A DNA stretch of 64,000 nt, taken from the NCBI GenBank assembly GCA_002812745.2, contig NCSJ02000017.1, forward strand, positions 62,001 through 126,000, written 5' to 3'. This stretch comes from Scytalidium lignicola (lineage: Eukaryota; Ascomycota; Leotiomycetes). Positions 1-10,620 of the stretch are shown here, piece by piece. Made by a program: the position numbers and the translations under genes. Within the stretch, counting starts at the first letter, position 1. Every line of letters starts with the position of its first letter. The notes beneath the pieces were generated by a model. It saw only the letters and a program-made list of their open reading frames with translations, ran no database searches and had not been told where the DNA came from.

Positions 1-775
1 CAGTTGCTCTGTCATCCAGTTAATTACTTGTCCATTTTCAGCGTGAATTAAAACAGTCATTTGTTGTCGTCGTGCTTCAAGCAGAACGTTAAGAATCTCG
101 TCATCTTTCAGTTGGAGATCATCGAATGCCATAAAGACTTTTACAGACGAAATTCCAGCCTTTCGCAATGCAGCAAATTCGGAAATTGCTTGTGAGCATG
201 CATTGGTGCATAATGCATGAAATGAGTAGTCGCTATAACAGTTTGAATTTGCTAGTTCATGTGTCTCTTCTAATACAGCTAACAGAGACGATTCCGTTTT
301 GCTCTGAGGTGCAAAGCTAATAATGGTGGTTGTGCCTCCCGCTATCGCAGATCGAGTACCTAGATAATCGTTATTATGGCTTTAAAATGATAATGCAGAA
401 AGTGCATAAAATCTCACCGGACTCATAATCATCAGCACAACGGCCTCCTGCCATTACGAACGGTTCCTGGAATATATCAATACTAGTCTCAACCTTGACC
501 ATCGCAAAGGCTTACATTGAGGTGAACATGCGAGTCAATGCCGCCTGGCTGATGGGGAAGTCAGTTTATTTCCTTATATATCTATGGATTTCAGAACCTG
601 CCATGACCCATCCTTCTTCTGCATCTATTGTCTTTTTGGCTGAAGTCTTTGATAACCCGCCTCTCGGCACAACCTTTGCAACCTTTTCTCCCTTTATAGC
701 AATATCGAACTGTCCTAAATTTGTATTCGTGACCACAATACCGTTCAAAATCAATAAATCATATGTTTCATCCAT
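1..775 (-). CDS. Dihydropyrimidinase / hydantoinase-like cyclic amidohydrolase (C-terminus beyond window)
   Basis: Cyclic-amidase of the dihydropyrimidinase family, expected to open dihydropyrimidine or hydantoin rings (pyrimidine or ureide catabolism) using a two-metal centre. Exons read on the minus strand: 775-598, 544-516, 466-419/418, and 359 to the left edge. Visible landmarks in order: N-terminal beta-sandwich start (MDETYDLLILNG), the metal-binding GGIDSHVHLN formed exactly across the first intron, SGTRSAIAGGTTTIISF, the SVKVFMAF segment whose Lys is the usual carboxylated metal bridge, and HAENG. Start chosen at 775 because it gives the standard short N-terminus before the LILNG strand. 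Allantoinase is a close alternative family, but the GGTTTIISFAPQ and SVKVFMAF segments fit dihydropyrimidinase/hydantoinase better. It heads a block with a nucleoside hydrolase, a permease and allantoicase, consistent with nitrogen scavenging. The C-terminal half lies outside the window, so completeness cannot be judged. Confidence 0.88.
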
Positions 776-1430
776 CTTCTCTGGGCATTTACTTAGTTGG
801 CAAAGGTACTTAGAGTAAGTTATTGCGACTTTAGACTTGAAGCATTCCGGTCTTTCAAAAGTTATCAGCAGGCATTCAGAAAGCATTCAACAAAATGCAT
901 ATTCTCTGTCGCCGCAAGTAGAGGTGCAGTGCCTTGGTGGCTTTTCGACCTGCTTGTTACAGGATTAGTGGCGCCAGAGTTGAAATTAGCAGGAGGCGCC
1001 GAAGGCTCACTCTCTACTAGAACCTGCCCCGCGGCGGCCAACTCCACTGATAAGGCTTAGGTACAGAGGGTGCTGGGGAAGAATCTATTACGAGAAAACT
1101 TTAACATCTCTCTTTCAAGGATGTTATTATCATGAGTGTATCTACGGGATACTCCATCCACTTGTGTCGACTCATGCAAAGATCCAACCAATTAACTCTT
1201 ATTCTAATGGCTCGGGGAGTACGTCCCGAGCCAACGTTAGAGCATGTCTGCCACGTGTGTTGGACCCTTGAAATGGTAATCATGATATCACAGTACAGCT
1301 TAATAAGCTGCAAAAAGGCATAAAATGGCGTTACTTGAACTTTGCAATTGAGAAGTGGAGTATACATATCATAATTCGAGTTTCAATTCAAGCCGCATAA
1401 TATGGCCATATCTAGATAAGTGATACCCGT
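776..1430. other. Intergenic, no gene seen
   Basis: Between the 5' end of the amidohydrolase and the 3' end of the nucleoside hydrolase. Short open frames on both strands have no recognisable domain or splice-consistent extension. Four HGATAR motifs (near 862, 1048, 1124 and 1414) are present, only modestly above chance. Confidence 0.6.
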
Positions 1431-2731
1431 CTAATCTACAAATTTCTTCTCTGCAATAGTGCAGCAATCACTCAGCACTTGCCAAAACTTATCTACGTCC
1501 AATTTCCTTGGAATTCGGATGCCTTGTCCGGTGGATGATTTTGTTACGATGGTTCGTCCAACCTGGCCCCTTGCTTTCTCCAGATCCCCATCCAGACCTG
1601 CGACATGTTCGCCAGCTGTCACCATAGTTACGACATATCTTACTCCCTCCTCCTCAAAAATATCTGCGTTAGGTAACAAGGCAGCTACTGCAAGTGGATC
1701 ATGGAGAGGAGGACCCTCGTTCATGCCGAAAAAGTTATCATATCCCTTACTGAAGAACGCAAGAATCTCGTCCAACATTACACGTAAGTCAGATGGAGAT
1801 TTGCTGGGGCCTCCTCCTCCATTCAGTAACTTCTCTCTCACAGCTTTTGTTGTCAGGCAAAGATGGGTCAAGTCCAGTGTTATTAGTGTTGTTTTTGGCG
1901 CCAATATTGGATTCGAGAAAATTGATCTCGCAGCCTCTGGGTCACCTTCGTATAACTTGTAAGCGGTATTTCATTTTCAAAAATGAGAATCAACTTACTG
2001 TAGATGTTAAATTCAGCCCAGTCTGTTTCATTACCAAACCTCTCGTTTGCATCCTTTTCTAGACTACCAACCGTCCTCCCATTTTTAGCAGGGGTGAATC
2101 CACTTCCTACCGCACCTCCCATAATACTTAGTCCAGCAATATGCTGTGCAACTTCTGGAAAGACAGCAAAAAGCAAGGAAGCATTAGTTAAAGGTCCAGT
2201 TGCTACTAACCATGCTGTCTGTGGTGGTTGTGCAAGGAGAGCGTCACGCATTGCTACAATAGCATTTACATCCTTCATAATAGGAGCTGATGCTGAAGGG
2301 AGCTTTGTTATACCACCCAACCCCGTAGAGCCTGTGCAATAAATATCAGAGACAAATATGATGAGACAAAAAGTTATCTATATATGTACCATGCATCTCG
2401 AATGTGACCACCTCATCCCTGCAAAACGGTTTCGATGTGCCTGGATAAACTGGTATGTCAACACGACCGAGAGCTGTTAATATGATGCTCGTATTTATTG
2501 TAGTATTTTTAAGAGATGTGTTCCCGTGAGTTGTACTGGTTCCAAGGAGTTGTAGTTGCGGATGATGTGCTGCCATAAGGAGAGCAAAGACATCCTAGAA
2601 GCGACTTGTCAAATTAACTTTCTTTTATAAACACCGACTTTGAAAATTGTGCATAAACTTACATCGTTACCTGTGTCAACATCAAGCCATACAGGGATCT
2701 TTCCTAGTGATGCTCCTACGGCTGAACCCAT
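1431..2731 (-). CDS. Inosine-uridine preferring nucleoside hydrolase
   Basis: Hydrolyses the N-glycosidic bond of purine or pyrimidine nucleosides to ribose plus base, in the cytosol or after secretion. Exons 2731-2663, 2594-2390, 2331-1999 and 1945-1431 sum to 1122 bases (373 aa), a normal length. The calcium/ribose-binding DVDTGNDD motif at the N-terminus is completed across intron 1. GSTGLGGI is completed across intron 2, NIYSDPEAA across intron 3, and HDPLAVA lies in the C-terminal part. All three splice junctions rebuild family motifs in frame, which fixes the model. No signal peptide is obvious at the MGSAVGASLG start. It is divergently transcribed from an APC-type permease at 3335, and the shared promoter is packed with GATA-factor motifs. 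Together with the flanking amidohydrolase and allantoicase this points to salvage of nitrogen from nucleosides; the substrate is not determined by sequence. Confidence 0.93.
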
Positions 2732-3334
2732 ATTTTATTGTTTTAAGTCTTTTCCGTTTTTGAAATTTGAATTGAAGAGCACGAAGAGAGACAATGACAT
2801 CTAAAACTTGTGTTTACTGGCTTGGCATATTCTCCTGACTTTATCTGCATAACTAGTGAACTATTTTAATAAAGCAATTCCTAACTATCTGGGGTACGAC
2901 GTTAGAACGGCTAGTATGGATGCTCCGATCCTCCCCCACGTTTGAAATAGCCGTGCTTTTTGTTAGACCATGCAAAATGATAACTCTGCCCCGTTGGCCG
3001 TTCCGTTATCACCTTATCAATTCCTATCTTTCTTCCCCATGAGCTTATCATCTGGATGACCTGTTGAATGAGCGCCATGGATCACTTTCGTCTTACGGCT
3101 CGTAATTTGTTACAGCGGTCTAGACCGCTAGAAACAGCCATACTTGAGGTGATCGATACCCCTTGACACACAATATGATGTAAAATGCATAATACTAGTA
3201 TAGTAGTGAGAGATATTCTTGCAACAGAACCTCTTGACGTATAATATAGCAATATTTTGAAGTCTATTAACAGCGCCTCCCTCAATAATACAATCGCCAT
3301 TTTAGATGCATGTAATTTGGAAGAGTGAGACAAG
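2732..3334. promoter_or_regulatory. Divergent promoter with seven HGATAR motifs
   Basis: Shared upstream region of the nucleoside hydrolase (minus) and the permease (plus). Seven hexamers matching HGATAR on either strand lie within about 210 bases: 2841, 2885, 2978, 3006, 3014, 3024 and 3045. HGATAR is the established recognition sequence of fungal AreA/NIT2 nitrogen regulators. Random expectation at equal base use is below one in that span, although AT-rich DNA raises it. Binding is inference. Confidence 0.5.
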
Positions 3335-5223
3335 ATGAATTCTTCAGAAGACGCGAAATCCATTACAGATGACTTGGTGCTGGAAAGCTTGGGTTACAAA
3401 CCCGGTATTTTTGACTCCATTGATGCTATAGCGATGTAGATGCTAATCAAGTAGAGCTTAAACGCTCTTTCAGTTTGTTTGGGATGATTGGTTTTGCTTT
3501 CAGCGTCCTGACATGGTAGGTCATTCAGAACTTCGCAAATCCAGAGATCTATGGCTCAAGAATCGAAGTTGGACAGCTCTTGCTGGGTCTCTCGTAGTGG
3601 GAATTAACTCTGGAGGTCCGCCAGTTATCATTTGGAGTTGGGTAGGGGTCAGTCTGTTCAGTATGGCTGTTGCATACTCTTTTGCCGAAATCTGCAGTGC
3701 ATTTCCTGTTGCTGGCGGTCAATATTCTTGGGTCGCTATTTTGGCACCGCCAAAGTATGCTCGTCCTCTATCGTACTGCTGTGGCTGGTTTATATTAATC
3801 GGTATGTTTGTATCATAGATTCATTCAGTGAGAACTATACACTAATCAGACCTTGCCTGCAGGGTTTCTCTCAGCAGGAGCAGGAAATGGGTTTGTCGGT
3901 GCGAACTTTGTTCTTGGTATGGCTCAGCTTGCGAATCCGGACTTTACAATCGAACGGTGGCATACTTGCCTGGTGGCTTACCTGCTGCTTCTACTCGCAG
4001 CAGCGGTTAATATATGGGGCAGACGATCATTAGAAAGGTTATCCCAGGGGATGATCATATTTAATATTGTGTCATTTGTTATGGTTATTGTGATTATTCT
4101 TGCAAGAGATCATGAAAAACAATCAGCATCTTTTGTTTTTAAGGACTTTCAAAATTTCACCGGTTTCCCGACTGCATATGCTAGTCTTTTAGGTTTGCTG
4201 CAAAGTGCTTTCGGGATGACTGGCTACGGTAAGCCATCAAACTCCTAGTAGTTTTAATATCAGGAGGGCTGACTTCGAAAGATGCAACTGCCCATATGAC
4301 CGAAGAGATGAGAGACGCACGAAATGATGCACCAAAAGCAATAATCTGGGCAGTGTGGATTGGAGCAATCACGGGTTTCGTCTTTCTCGTGGCTGTTTGC
4401 TTCTGTATAGTCGATATTAATGAGGCAGCTAGTTCACCTACAGGCGTTCCTATTTTCCAGATCTTTTATTCTGCAACCAGGTCCTTCCCGCTTGCGATGC
4501 TTCTCTGTGTTCAGATCTCAATCATTGCGCTTGTCAGTCTTGCATTCCTATGTGCTCAAAGCTCGCGCCTTACCTTTGCTTTTGCTCGGGACGGGGGTCT
4601 GCCATTCTCTAGCTTCTTCAGCAAGGTCAACCACAAGAGCTATGTTCCTGTAAATGCAATTTGCCTTGTAGTTGTCGTTAATATGGCTTTAATGTCTATA
4701 TATTTTGGATCTGTTACTGGGTTTGGGACTATCCTTGCCATTTCAACGGAAGGCTTCTGTAAGACCGATCAGCTTCTCTTTTACAGTATAAACAAGCTAA
4801 CCCAAGTGTCTAGACCTGTCATATATTATGCCTCTTGCAGTCCGCCTGTGGGGTAGATGGACTGGAAAGGGTCCTGAATTTGGCAAAGGATCGTATAATC
4901 TCAGATTTGGAATGATTCTTAACATTCTTGGGCTCCTATACTTAGCCTTCGCTTGCATTACCTTTAATTTTCCCTCTGTACACCCTATCAACGCTAGCAA
5001 TATGAATTACACCTGTGCTGCGGTGGGTGTAAGCGTACTTATTGCTGCCGTTACGTGGTTTACTACTGGAAGCAAAGGTTTCACCGGTCCACAGGCTGGT
5101 GGTATTTTCCAGGAGACTATGCATGGCCAAGACGTTCTGGGAAGTGCTGATCTTAGCATTCATAGCGCGAAGGTTGATAAATCCCCTGGACAGGTAGTGA
5201 ATAGCGAAGCTGGAACCCAGTAG
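3335..5223 (+). CDS. APC-superfamily permease (fungal GABA/choline/amino-acid type)
   Basis: Twelve-helix plasma-membrane importer of the fungal amino acid/GABA/choline permease family. Exons 3335-3404, 3452-3515, 3569-3801, 3863-4228, 4264-4758 and 4814-5223 sum to 1638 bases (545 aa), a typical size. Family landmarks: the LKRSFSLFGMIGFAFS entry into helix 1, INSGGPPVIIWSW, AEICSAFPVAGGQYSW, the T(E)EMRDAR segment after helix 7 and, in the last exons, STEGFYLSYIMPLAVRLWGRW. The final intron must use the CTAG acceptor at 4813; the earlier AAG at 4806 shifts frame. Intron 1 shows a tight TGCTAAT branch site four bases before its acceptor. Divergent from the nucleoside hydrolase, so it may import a related nitrogen compound, but APC substrates cannot be read from sequence. 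A tandem repeat array begins about 25 bases after the stop. Confidence 0.92.
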
Positions 5224-5249
5224 ATGCCGAACACTTTACATGTATATTA

Positions 5250-5650
5250 GAGACGAGCGATCACGACGACCTCGATGATGAGGACCTGATTTACATTGTG
5301 TTTTATGGCGTATTGGATTTCATGACAGCGTCAAAAACTAGCGACGACGCCGACCTCGATGATGAGGATTTGATGCATATCTATAGGTTGGTTTATAGAG
5401 GCGTTCAATGGCTGGATTCAGAGACTAGCGGTAACGCCGACCTCGATGATGAGGACCTGAATTTTTATGTTGGACGGGATTAGGGAGTTTGGTGTCTTGA
5501 TGGGATCAGTGACTAGCGTTGACGCCGGCCTCGATGATGAGGACCTGATGTACATCATATTTGATTAGGCGTTTGTTTCTTTCTTAGATGGACTCAGAGA
5601 CTATCGATTACGACGACCTCGATGATGAGGACCTGCTGTACATCACATTA
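5250..5650 (+). repeat. Five-unit minisatellite with conserved acidic-peptide core
   Basis: Five tandem units share the near-invariant core CTCGATGATGAGGA, starting at 5271, 5355, 5442, 5530 and 5618, so the periods are 84, 87, 88 and 88 bases. The core with its flanks reads ETS-x2-DADLDDEDL-xYI. Units 1-3 stay open in one frame (an ATG-initiated stretch is 5298-5483, ending in TAG); units 4 and 5 read the same peptide in other frames and each ends in a stop. The DNA of the core, including synonymous positions, is better kept than the spacer between cores. It may be an expanded 3' UTR minisatellite or the decayed remains of a repeat protein gene. No signal peptide or promoter was found for it. 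Confidence 0.8.
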
Positions 5651-5777
5651 AATCGCTTTACCTTTTGAGGTTATGACTAAGTTTCTTTGACTAGGTGATT
5701 GAATGATTCAATTGACTTAATGAAAAACACTTAATAAAATACAACACTTAATGAAATATAAAACCTTGCGGAAATTT

Positions 5778-6932
5778 TTAGACTACCCTTACTCCTATGA
5801 CTCTCAATCGCTTCACTCCTCCGTCTGGAATGATATTTAGTTTAACGTGCGTAAACACGGTCTCCTGGTCTAAACAATCAAGAAAATGTTCTTTGTCTGG
5901 CCCACACTCACTCAAAACAGTAATATCACGCCAATTTTTATCTTCAGAATCAGGAATCCCTTCACCCTGGTAAAATAAACCGTAGACCTGAGCCTCATCG
6001 GGAAAATTCCCCCGGAAATGTGCCGTATCAATTACCAACTGCTTCACTTTGCCTGAAACTCCTAGCTTCACGATTGCCCAATCTACATGATTTTCGGTTC
6101 TTGACCGCGATGTTTCCCATCCATCTGCCATATCTGGACCTCGACCTGGTAAAAGAAGATTGCTAGCCAATGCACCAAATTCTTGGTCACTCCAGGAAAC
6201 TACCATACCGCCATTTTGCGCTGCTGCCAGATCAAATATGGTGTGGATCTCGGGTAGGATAGGAATAGCTGTCCCGTAGAGCCGGAACCGTGCTATTCCA
6301 CCATCTGGGTACATGTTAAGCCGAACATGTGTATAGGTTTTATTCTCAAATTGCTTTCTAAGTTTCCACCCATGGCGTTGAGATGGTTTGCATGGCTGTT
6401 TGTCCAGAATCTTTTCCCACCTACCCTTGCCATTCTTCCAGGAGATTACCTCCTGGTCATCAGAATTGAAACAGGCTTCAACTGAAATAGCAGGCGCTTC
6501 ATTGCCTTTGAAGAATGCCGTATTTATCTCAACCCCTACCACTTTTCCGGAAGAGACACCAAGTCGAATGATCACGTAGTCAAACGGTTGCTTATTATGC
6601 CGTCGAGTCTCCCACCCATCCATCCATTGGCCAGTGTAGACTTGTTTATCGGAATAAATGGGCTTTTTAGGAGAAAGAAGGTTCGCGGCCGGGGCAAACC
6701 ATTCGTCTGAGACTGCAAGAACTTTACCTCCGAGAGGAGCGGAGATTAGGTCTTTAGAGTGATTTAGAACCTTAATATTCAGAAGAATTGAGAAAACGAT
6801 AGACATGGTTGATTAAAAAGACATTAATTAAATGACAATAGTAAGTTACTTACCTAGATATTGAAGTTTGAATATAGAATCTATCATATCTGCCGGTATA
6901 GGCGTTGCTCCTTCGTGTTCAAGTTCATGCAT
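5778..6932 (-). CDS. Allantoicase (allantoate amidinohydrolase)
   Basis: Converts allantoate to ureidoglycolate and urea in the purine/urate degradation pathway. Two exons, 6932-6854 and 6751-5778, give 350 aa, the usual length. The protein is the expected duplicated jelly-roll: repeat 1 contains GGKVLAVSDEWFAPAANLL, MDGWETRRHN and DYVIIRLGV; repeat 2 contains GGMVVSWSDQEFGALASNLL, MADGWETSRSR and DWAIVKLGV, ending in LNIIPDGGVKRLRV. The start at 6932 is chosen because the spliced N-terminus reads ...FKLQYLDLISAPLGGK, which matches the family; starting inside exon 2 would lose that strand. Divergent from the 2-oxoglutarate oxygenase at 7328 across a 395-base promoter with GATA motifs. Together with the amidohydrolase and nucleoside hydrolase it places ureide breakdown in this block. 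Confidence is high for enzyme identity. Confidence 0.96.
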
Positions 6933-7327
6933 CTTTTGTATTCTAATTTTACCTACTGTTAATGAGGATGTAGCTGCAAGCAACATCCCATCGACTGCTC
7001 TAGACTACTAATACAACAGAGAGTATTTCGATTAGTAACATTTTTAGATAAGAATTAGCTCACTCTAGGAACTGAGATAGCAAGGTATTATTTGCCGTAG
7101 GTTTGTGGCGTGCATTCATCTCACCCCACTATAGTACACTGTTATCGCTGAAACGTAACCCCGTTTTGTAATATTTCAACCTTTATAGAGTAATAGTTTG
7201 AGCAGCATAATATATGCTGCTGGACTGCATGTTCTATCGCACTGCTTCAAAGATGGGAACAGTGAACGTAGGCACATAGGACTACAACGTAACGATACCA
7301 GGAAGCGGTTAACACCGAGACTACCCT
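6933..7327. promoter_or_regulatory. Divergent promoter of allantoicase and 2OG oxygenase
   Basis: 395 bases between two divergent starts. Three HGATAR motifs cluster at 7046, 7075 and 7142, spaced so that an AreA/NIT2-type factor could serve both genes. No coding potential seen. Confidence 0.4.
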
Positions 7328-8444
7328 ATGGAATCAGATCAGCAGCCAATAACAGTCAGTTTGAGGGAACTAGAAACTGGTGAGAAATATCGATGTTCAT
7401 CCAGTCAAGAAGCTGATAATGAATCTAGAATCCGTTACGTTGCAAACTCTTGAACAGGCCTTTGGACCTTCATCGCTGGGCATATTGATCGTAAAGGATC
7501 TTCCTGCTCAATTCCATCCGCTTCGTAAGAAGCTATTAACGTATGCTTCGAGTCTCGCTCAGCTTTCAGCGAAAGAATTAGGTAAATAGATACCTAATTT
7601 TGTTCCAGCAAACTGATATGAATTCCCAGACTCATTAACAAATGCCGAATCTCACTATAACGTGGGCTGGAGCCATGGAAAAGAGGCCCTAAAGGACGGT
7701 CAATACGATACTATGAAAGGATCCTACTATGTAGGCGTCATGTCAACTAACCTACAGGCTTCAACAGAGAGGAGTCAGCAACCATTTGAATATCCAAACA
7801 TCTGGCCCGCTGAAGATTTGCTTCCTGGCTTTCGGCAGACATTTGAGGAGTTGGGTACCATGATTGTTGATATTGCCCTGGTAGTTGCGAAGGCTTGCGA
7901 TCAATTCGCAGTTAAAAGCTTACCGTCATACGAACCAGGGCTACTAGAACGGGTTTTGAAAGAAAGTACGACCACTCGAGCTCGCCTGCTGCATTATTTT
8001 CCTCCAAGGTCAGACATTGAACGCGGGGCAGTTGATGAGGAGGATGATTCGTGGTGCGCATTACACGTTGATGACGGTTGTCTCACTGGCCTCACATCAG
8101 CTCTGTATGTTGATGAGTCCAAATTTTCATCCTCAACGACTGTAGAGATGATAAAGGATCCCGATTATTATGCTGGTTTGTACATCCGCTCACGAACATC
8201 TGAAGTTGTCAAAGTCAATATTCCAGAAGATTGTCTTGCGTTCCAAACTGGCTCAGCTTTACAGCTCATGACCAAGGGAGCTCTAAAGGCTGTGCCACAC
8301 TTTGTTCGAGGGCCAACAGTAGGAAGCGCAGTGGCGCGAAATACTTTGGCGGTGTTTACACAGCCAAATCTGAATGAGATTCTTGATGAAACTGGTATTA
8401 CCTTTGGACAGCATATACGGGAGTCAGATGAGAAACATGCGTAG
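7328..8444 (+). CDS. Isopenicillin-N-synthase-like 2-oxoglutarate/Fe(II) oxygenase
   Basis: Non-haem iron oxygenase expected to couple oxidation of a small molecule to 2-oxoglutarate decarboxylation. Exons 7328-7379, 7429-7581 and 7630-8444 give 339 aa, normal for the family. The His-x-Asp iron ligands are in WCALHVDDGCLTGL, and the third His is in KAVPHFVRGP, followed by the SAVARNTLAVF strand that usually carries the Arg for 2-oxoglutarate. The N-terminal part reads GILIVKDLP, the family's typical entrance strand. Both introns rebuild sensible sequence in frame. The substrate is unknown. Its divergent pairing with allantoicase is the main clue and suggests a purine, pyrimidine or ureide related oxidation. 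It is not the TauD-type xanthine dioxygenase family, which has a different motif layout. Confidence 0.88.
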
Positions 8445-8934
8445 ACCTGCACTAGATACTCTGGACAATAAAAGCTAATTTTTGATATACGTATGCAGCA
8501 ATTGATCAAGGGTATACTTAAATAACACCCAGCACTCACCTACTTGCACCAAAAACAAGCCCCATATTGTTACATTATTGGCTACTCAAGTTAACGTTAA
8601 GTATACCATTGATTGAAAATGAGAAATAATGTCACCTTTTACATGTATAATTAGCACAGGAATTTCACACTGTACCTAGAATTGATATCGATTGCTAACT
8701 TTTGCATATATATAATCAGTAACCTTAAATGATGAATGACAATGCTATTCGTGAGTTTTCCTTTTGATTTATAATCATCACACAGTCACTGAATGGTACA
8801 GTTTAAGTTTATCATCAGGTCGTAGGATTGTATGCAAAAGCCTTGTCGGATCTTTAGCACGGAAATTCCAACGCTAGTTTACGAAGGTTAAATTATTATA
8901 ACTAATAGTTGGTAAATCAACATAAACGAAAAAT
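8445..8934. other. Intergenic, AT-rich, no gene seen
   Basis: Convergent 3' flanks of the 2OG oxygenase and the DUF2235 gene. No open frame with recognisable content, no repeats of note. Confidence 0.6.
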
Positions 8935-10620
8935 TTAAGTAGCAATGTGCCATACTGCACGTGTATCCACCTTGTTTCTAATTTTGTAAGCGGTATCACT
9001 CATTCTCATCTGCACCGTCCAATGAATTTTCGGATTAGCTTGGCGTACGGATCGGTATCTACCTCTATTAAATCCCACTACCTTTTCCCATACTCCAGGT
9101 TTCTTCTGGATATGGAGTTTCACCGGCCAGAATTCGAGGACCCACCACCCTTTCGCTACCTCAAGCTGGTCGTTAATGGGGGCCATTGCATCAAAGTGAT
9201 CTTCGACCTGCTCTGGGAGTAAATCAAATGCCGATATTGCTTTCTCGTCCTCGTCAAACACATCGGAGTAAGAAAGCTCATTAAACTCGCCGCGAACTTT
9301 CTCTGCCTTATCTTGACCCATCTGAAGTGCCGTTGATCGCCGACGCAGAGGGGGCAGAGTCCCAGCTTCATATTGCTCGACCATGTTCGGCGAAGGGCCA
9401 ACAACTGGACGTTTCCGCAATTTGTAAATAGGCCATAGAGTGTGGACATCAAGACCCGACTCCGCTAGAGCTACTGTGCTGAATAGTATTCCAGTATTAC
9501 ATTCGAAGCATTGTCTGATCATCCATCGGAGAGGAATCCGAGAGAGCATGTGGCGTACATCATTAGACACTGCTCCTCCACCTACATCAGCGTGGCAACC
9601 TGCAAACCAGACTTCAACAACATCAGTCACAATGTCATTGACATTTTGCTCATCGTGCTCAAATTTGGCTTCAAGTCTTCGCTGGGTATTTTTTTGATCT
9701 ATTTTTTTGAGGTGAGAGGCTGGGGTCGAAGATCTTCTTTCCGGTTTGGTTGGCCTTGAGCCAGACTTTTGATTAGTTTCCCCATGTGGTCTATTCTTCT
9801 TGGCGTTGTCTTTGGCATGGCCGTCATGATGTTGATTTTGCCAGTGTAAGACTTGAAATTTGGCTCTATGCTCATCTAAAGCCATCGCATGTCTGAAGTA
9901 ATGAATCGAGCCAGTTGAAGACTTGCTAAACGGCAGCTCTCTAGGTATGAAGCCAACGCTGGCCACACAGTCCCAGACACCAATAAAGTACACTTGGACA
10001 TTAGTGCAGAATGTCTTTTTAAATTCCTCGCTCATCTTCCAGCCCTCAGGTGTGTCATTCTTGTAGAACTGATAGGCAAAGGAGACTTGAGCACTGTTGT
10101 GGGCTGGCAGAAGACCAACCTTATGAAGCATGCCGGCCAAGCAACGAACAGTATATGCTCCTCTCGAGAACCCTAGGAGACAAATCTTATCACCTTCATG
10201 GTAATTCTCCATGAGGAAGCGGTATGCATCTTTAATGTGAATTCCGAGGCCGCTACCTACCGCCATGTCGACAGCAGCCGAGAATCCACTCTTTAGTCCG
10301 TGTCCATCGTATGTGCCAATACCAGACTGATAATATGTGACCTGTGATGGATCGTCTTTCTTCAGACAAGCCACAAAATTGACCACATTGCTGTTGTCGT
10401 TATCAAACTTGTCACCGGTACCATCGAGACAAATCACAAGGGTGCGTCCACTAGGAGGAACGCCAGAATCCTTGACAGCTTTAATTGATTGCGGAAGTTT
10501 TGGAAGTCGCTCTTCTGATTCCAACGGTAACTCAGAATTGTTTCTCATCAGCTGTTCCTCCCAACTTTGAGTTGGATACTGCTTCGGTCTCCACGGGTCT
10601 TGATATGTCGGATTACTCAT
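8935..10620 (-). CDS. DUF2235 alpha/beta-hydrolase (Tle1-like)
   Basis: Single-exon gene of 561 aa. The fold is the DUF2235 / T6SS phospholipase effector (Tle1)-like alpha/beta hydrolase, common in filamentous fungi with no settled physiological role. Visible: opening strand RTLVICLDGTGDKFDND (about residues 58-75), the nucleophile elbow GFSRGAYT near residue 150 (Ser nucleophile in GxSxG), and the acid/His region VWFAGCHADVGGG near residue 340 followed by IPLRWMIRQ. A charged insertion rich in Lys, Arg and His (around residues 260-320) interrupts the domain and looks disordered. No signal peptide. Enzymatically it could be a lipase or esterase; the catalytic triad looks intact, so it is probably active. 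It is transcribed away from the Ppo oxygenase gene across a 1.46-kb intergenic region. Confidence 0.9.
   Translation of the reverse strand: MSNPTYQDPWRPKQYPTQSWEEQLMRNNSELPLESEERLPKLPQSIKAVKDSGVPPSGRTLVICLDGTGDKFDNDNSNVVNFVACLKKDDPSQVTYYQSGIGTYDGHGLKSGFSAAVDMAVGSGLGIHIKDAYRFLMENYHEGDKICLLGFSRGAYTVRCLAGMLHKVGLLPAHNSAQVSFAYQFYKNDTPEGWKMSEEFKKTFCTNVQVYFIGVWDCVASVGFIPRELPFSKSSTGSIHYFRHAMALDEHRAKFQVLHWQNQHHDGHAKDNAKKNRPHGETNQKSGSRPTKPERRSSTPASHLKKIDQKNTQRRLEAKFEHDEQNVNDIVTDVVEVWFAGCHADVGGGAVSNDVRHMLSRIPLRWMIRQCFECNTGILFSTVALAESGLDVHTLWPIYKLRKRPVVGPSPNMVEQYEAGTLPPLRRRSTALQMGQDKAEKVRGEFNELSYSDVFDEDEKAISAFDLLPEQVEDHFDAMAPINDQLEVAKGWWVLEFWPVKLHIQKKPGVWEKVVGFNRGRYRSVRQANPKIHWTVQMRMSDTAYKIRNKVDTRAVWHIAT

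Noticed and set aside
495..1060. Overlapping plus-strand frames opposite the amidohydrolase start
   Set aside because: Antisense shadows of the minus-strand exons and promoter; no domain or splice context.
5298..5483. ATG-initiated 61-residue frame inside the repeat array as a gene
   Set aside because: The frame is only the open part of three repeat units, with no promoter, signal or upstream exon; kept as a repeat feature instead.
5250..5650. CRISPR-like array
   Set aside because: Regular spacing is superficially similar, but spacers are related to each other and this is a eukaryotic genome; a minisatellite explains it.
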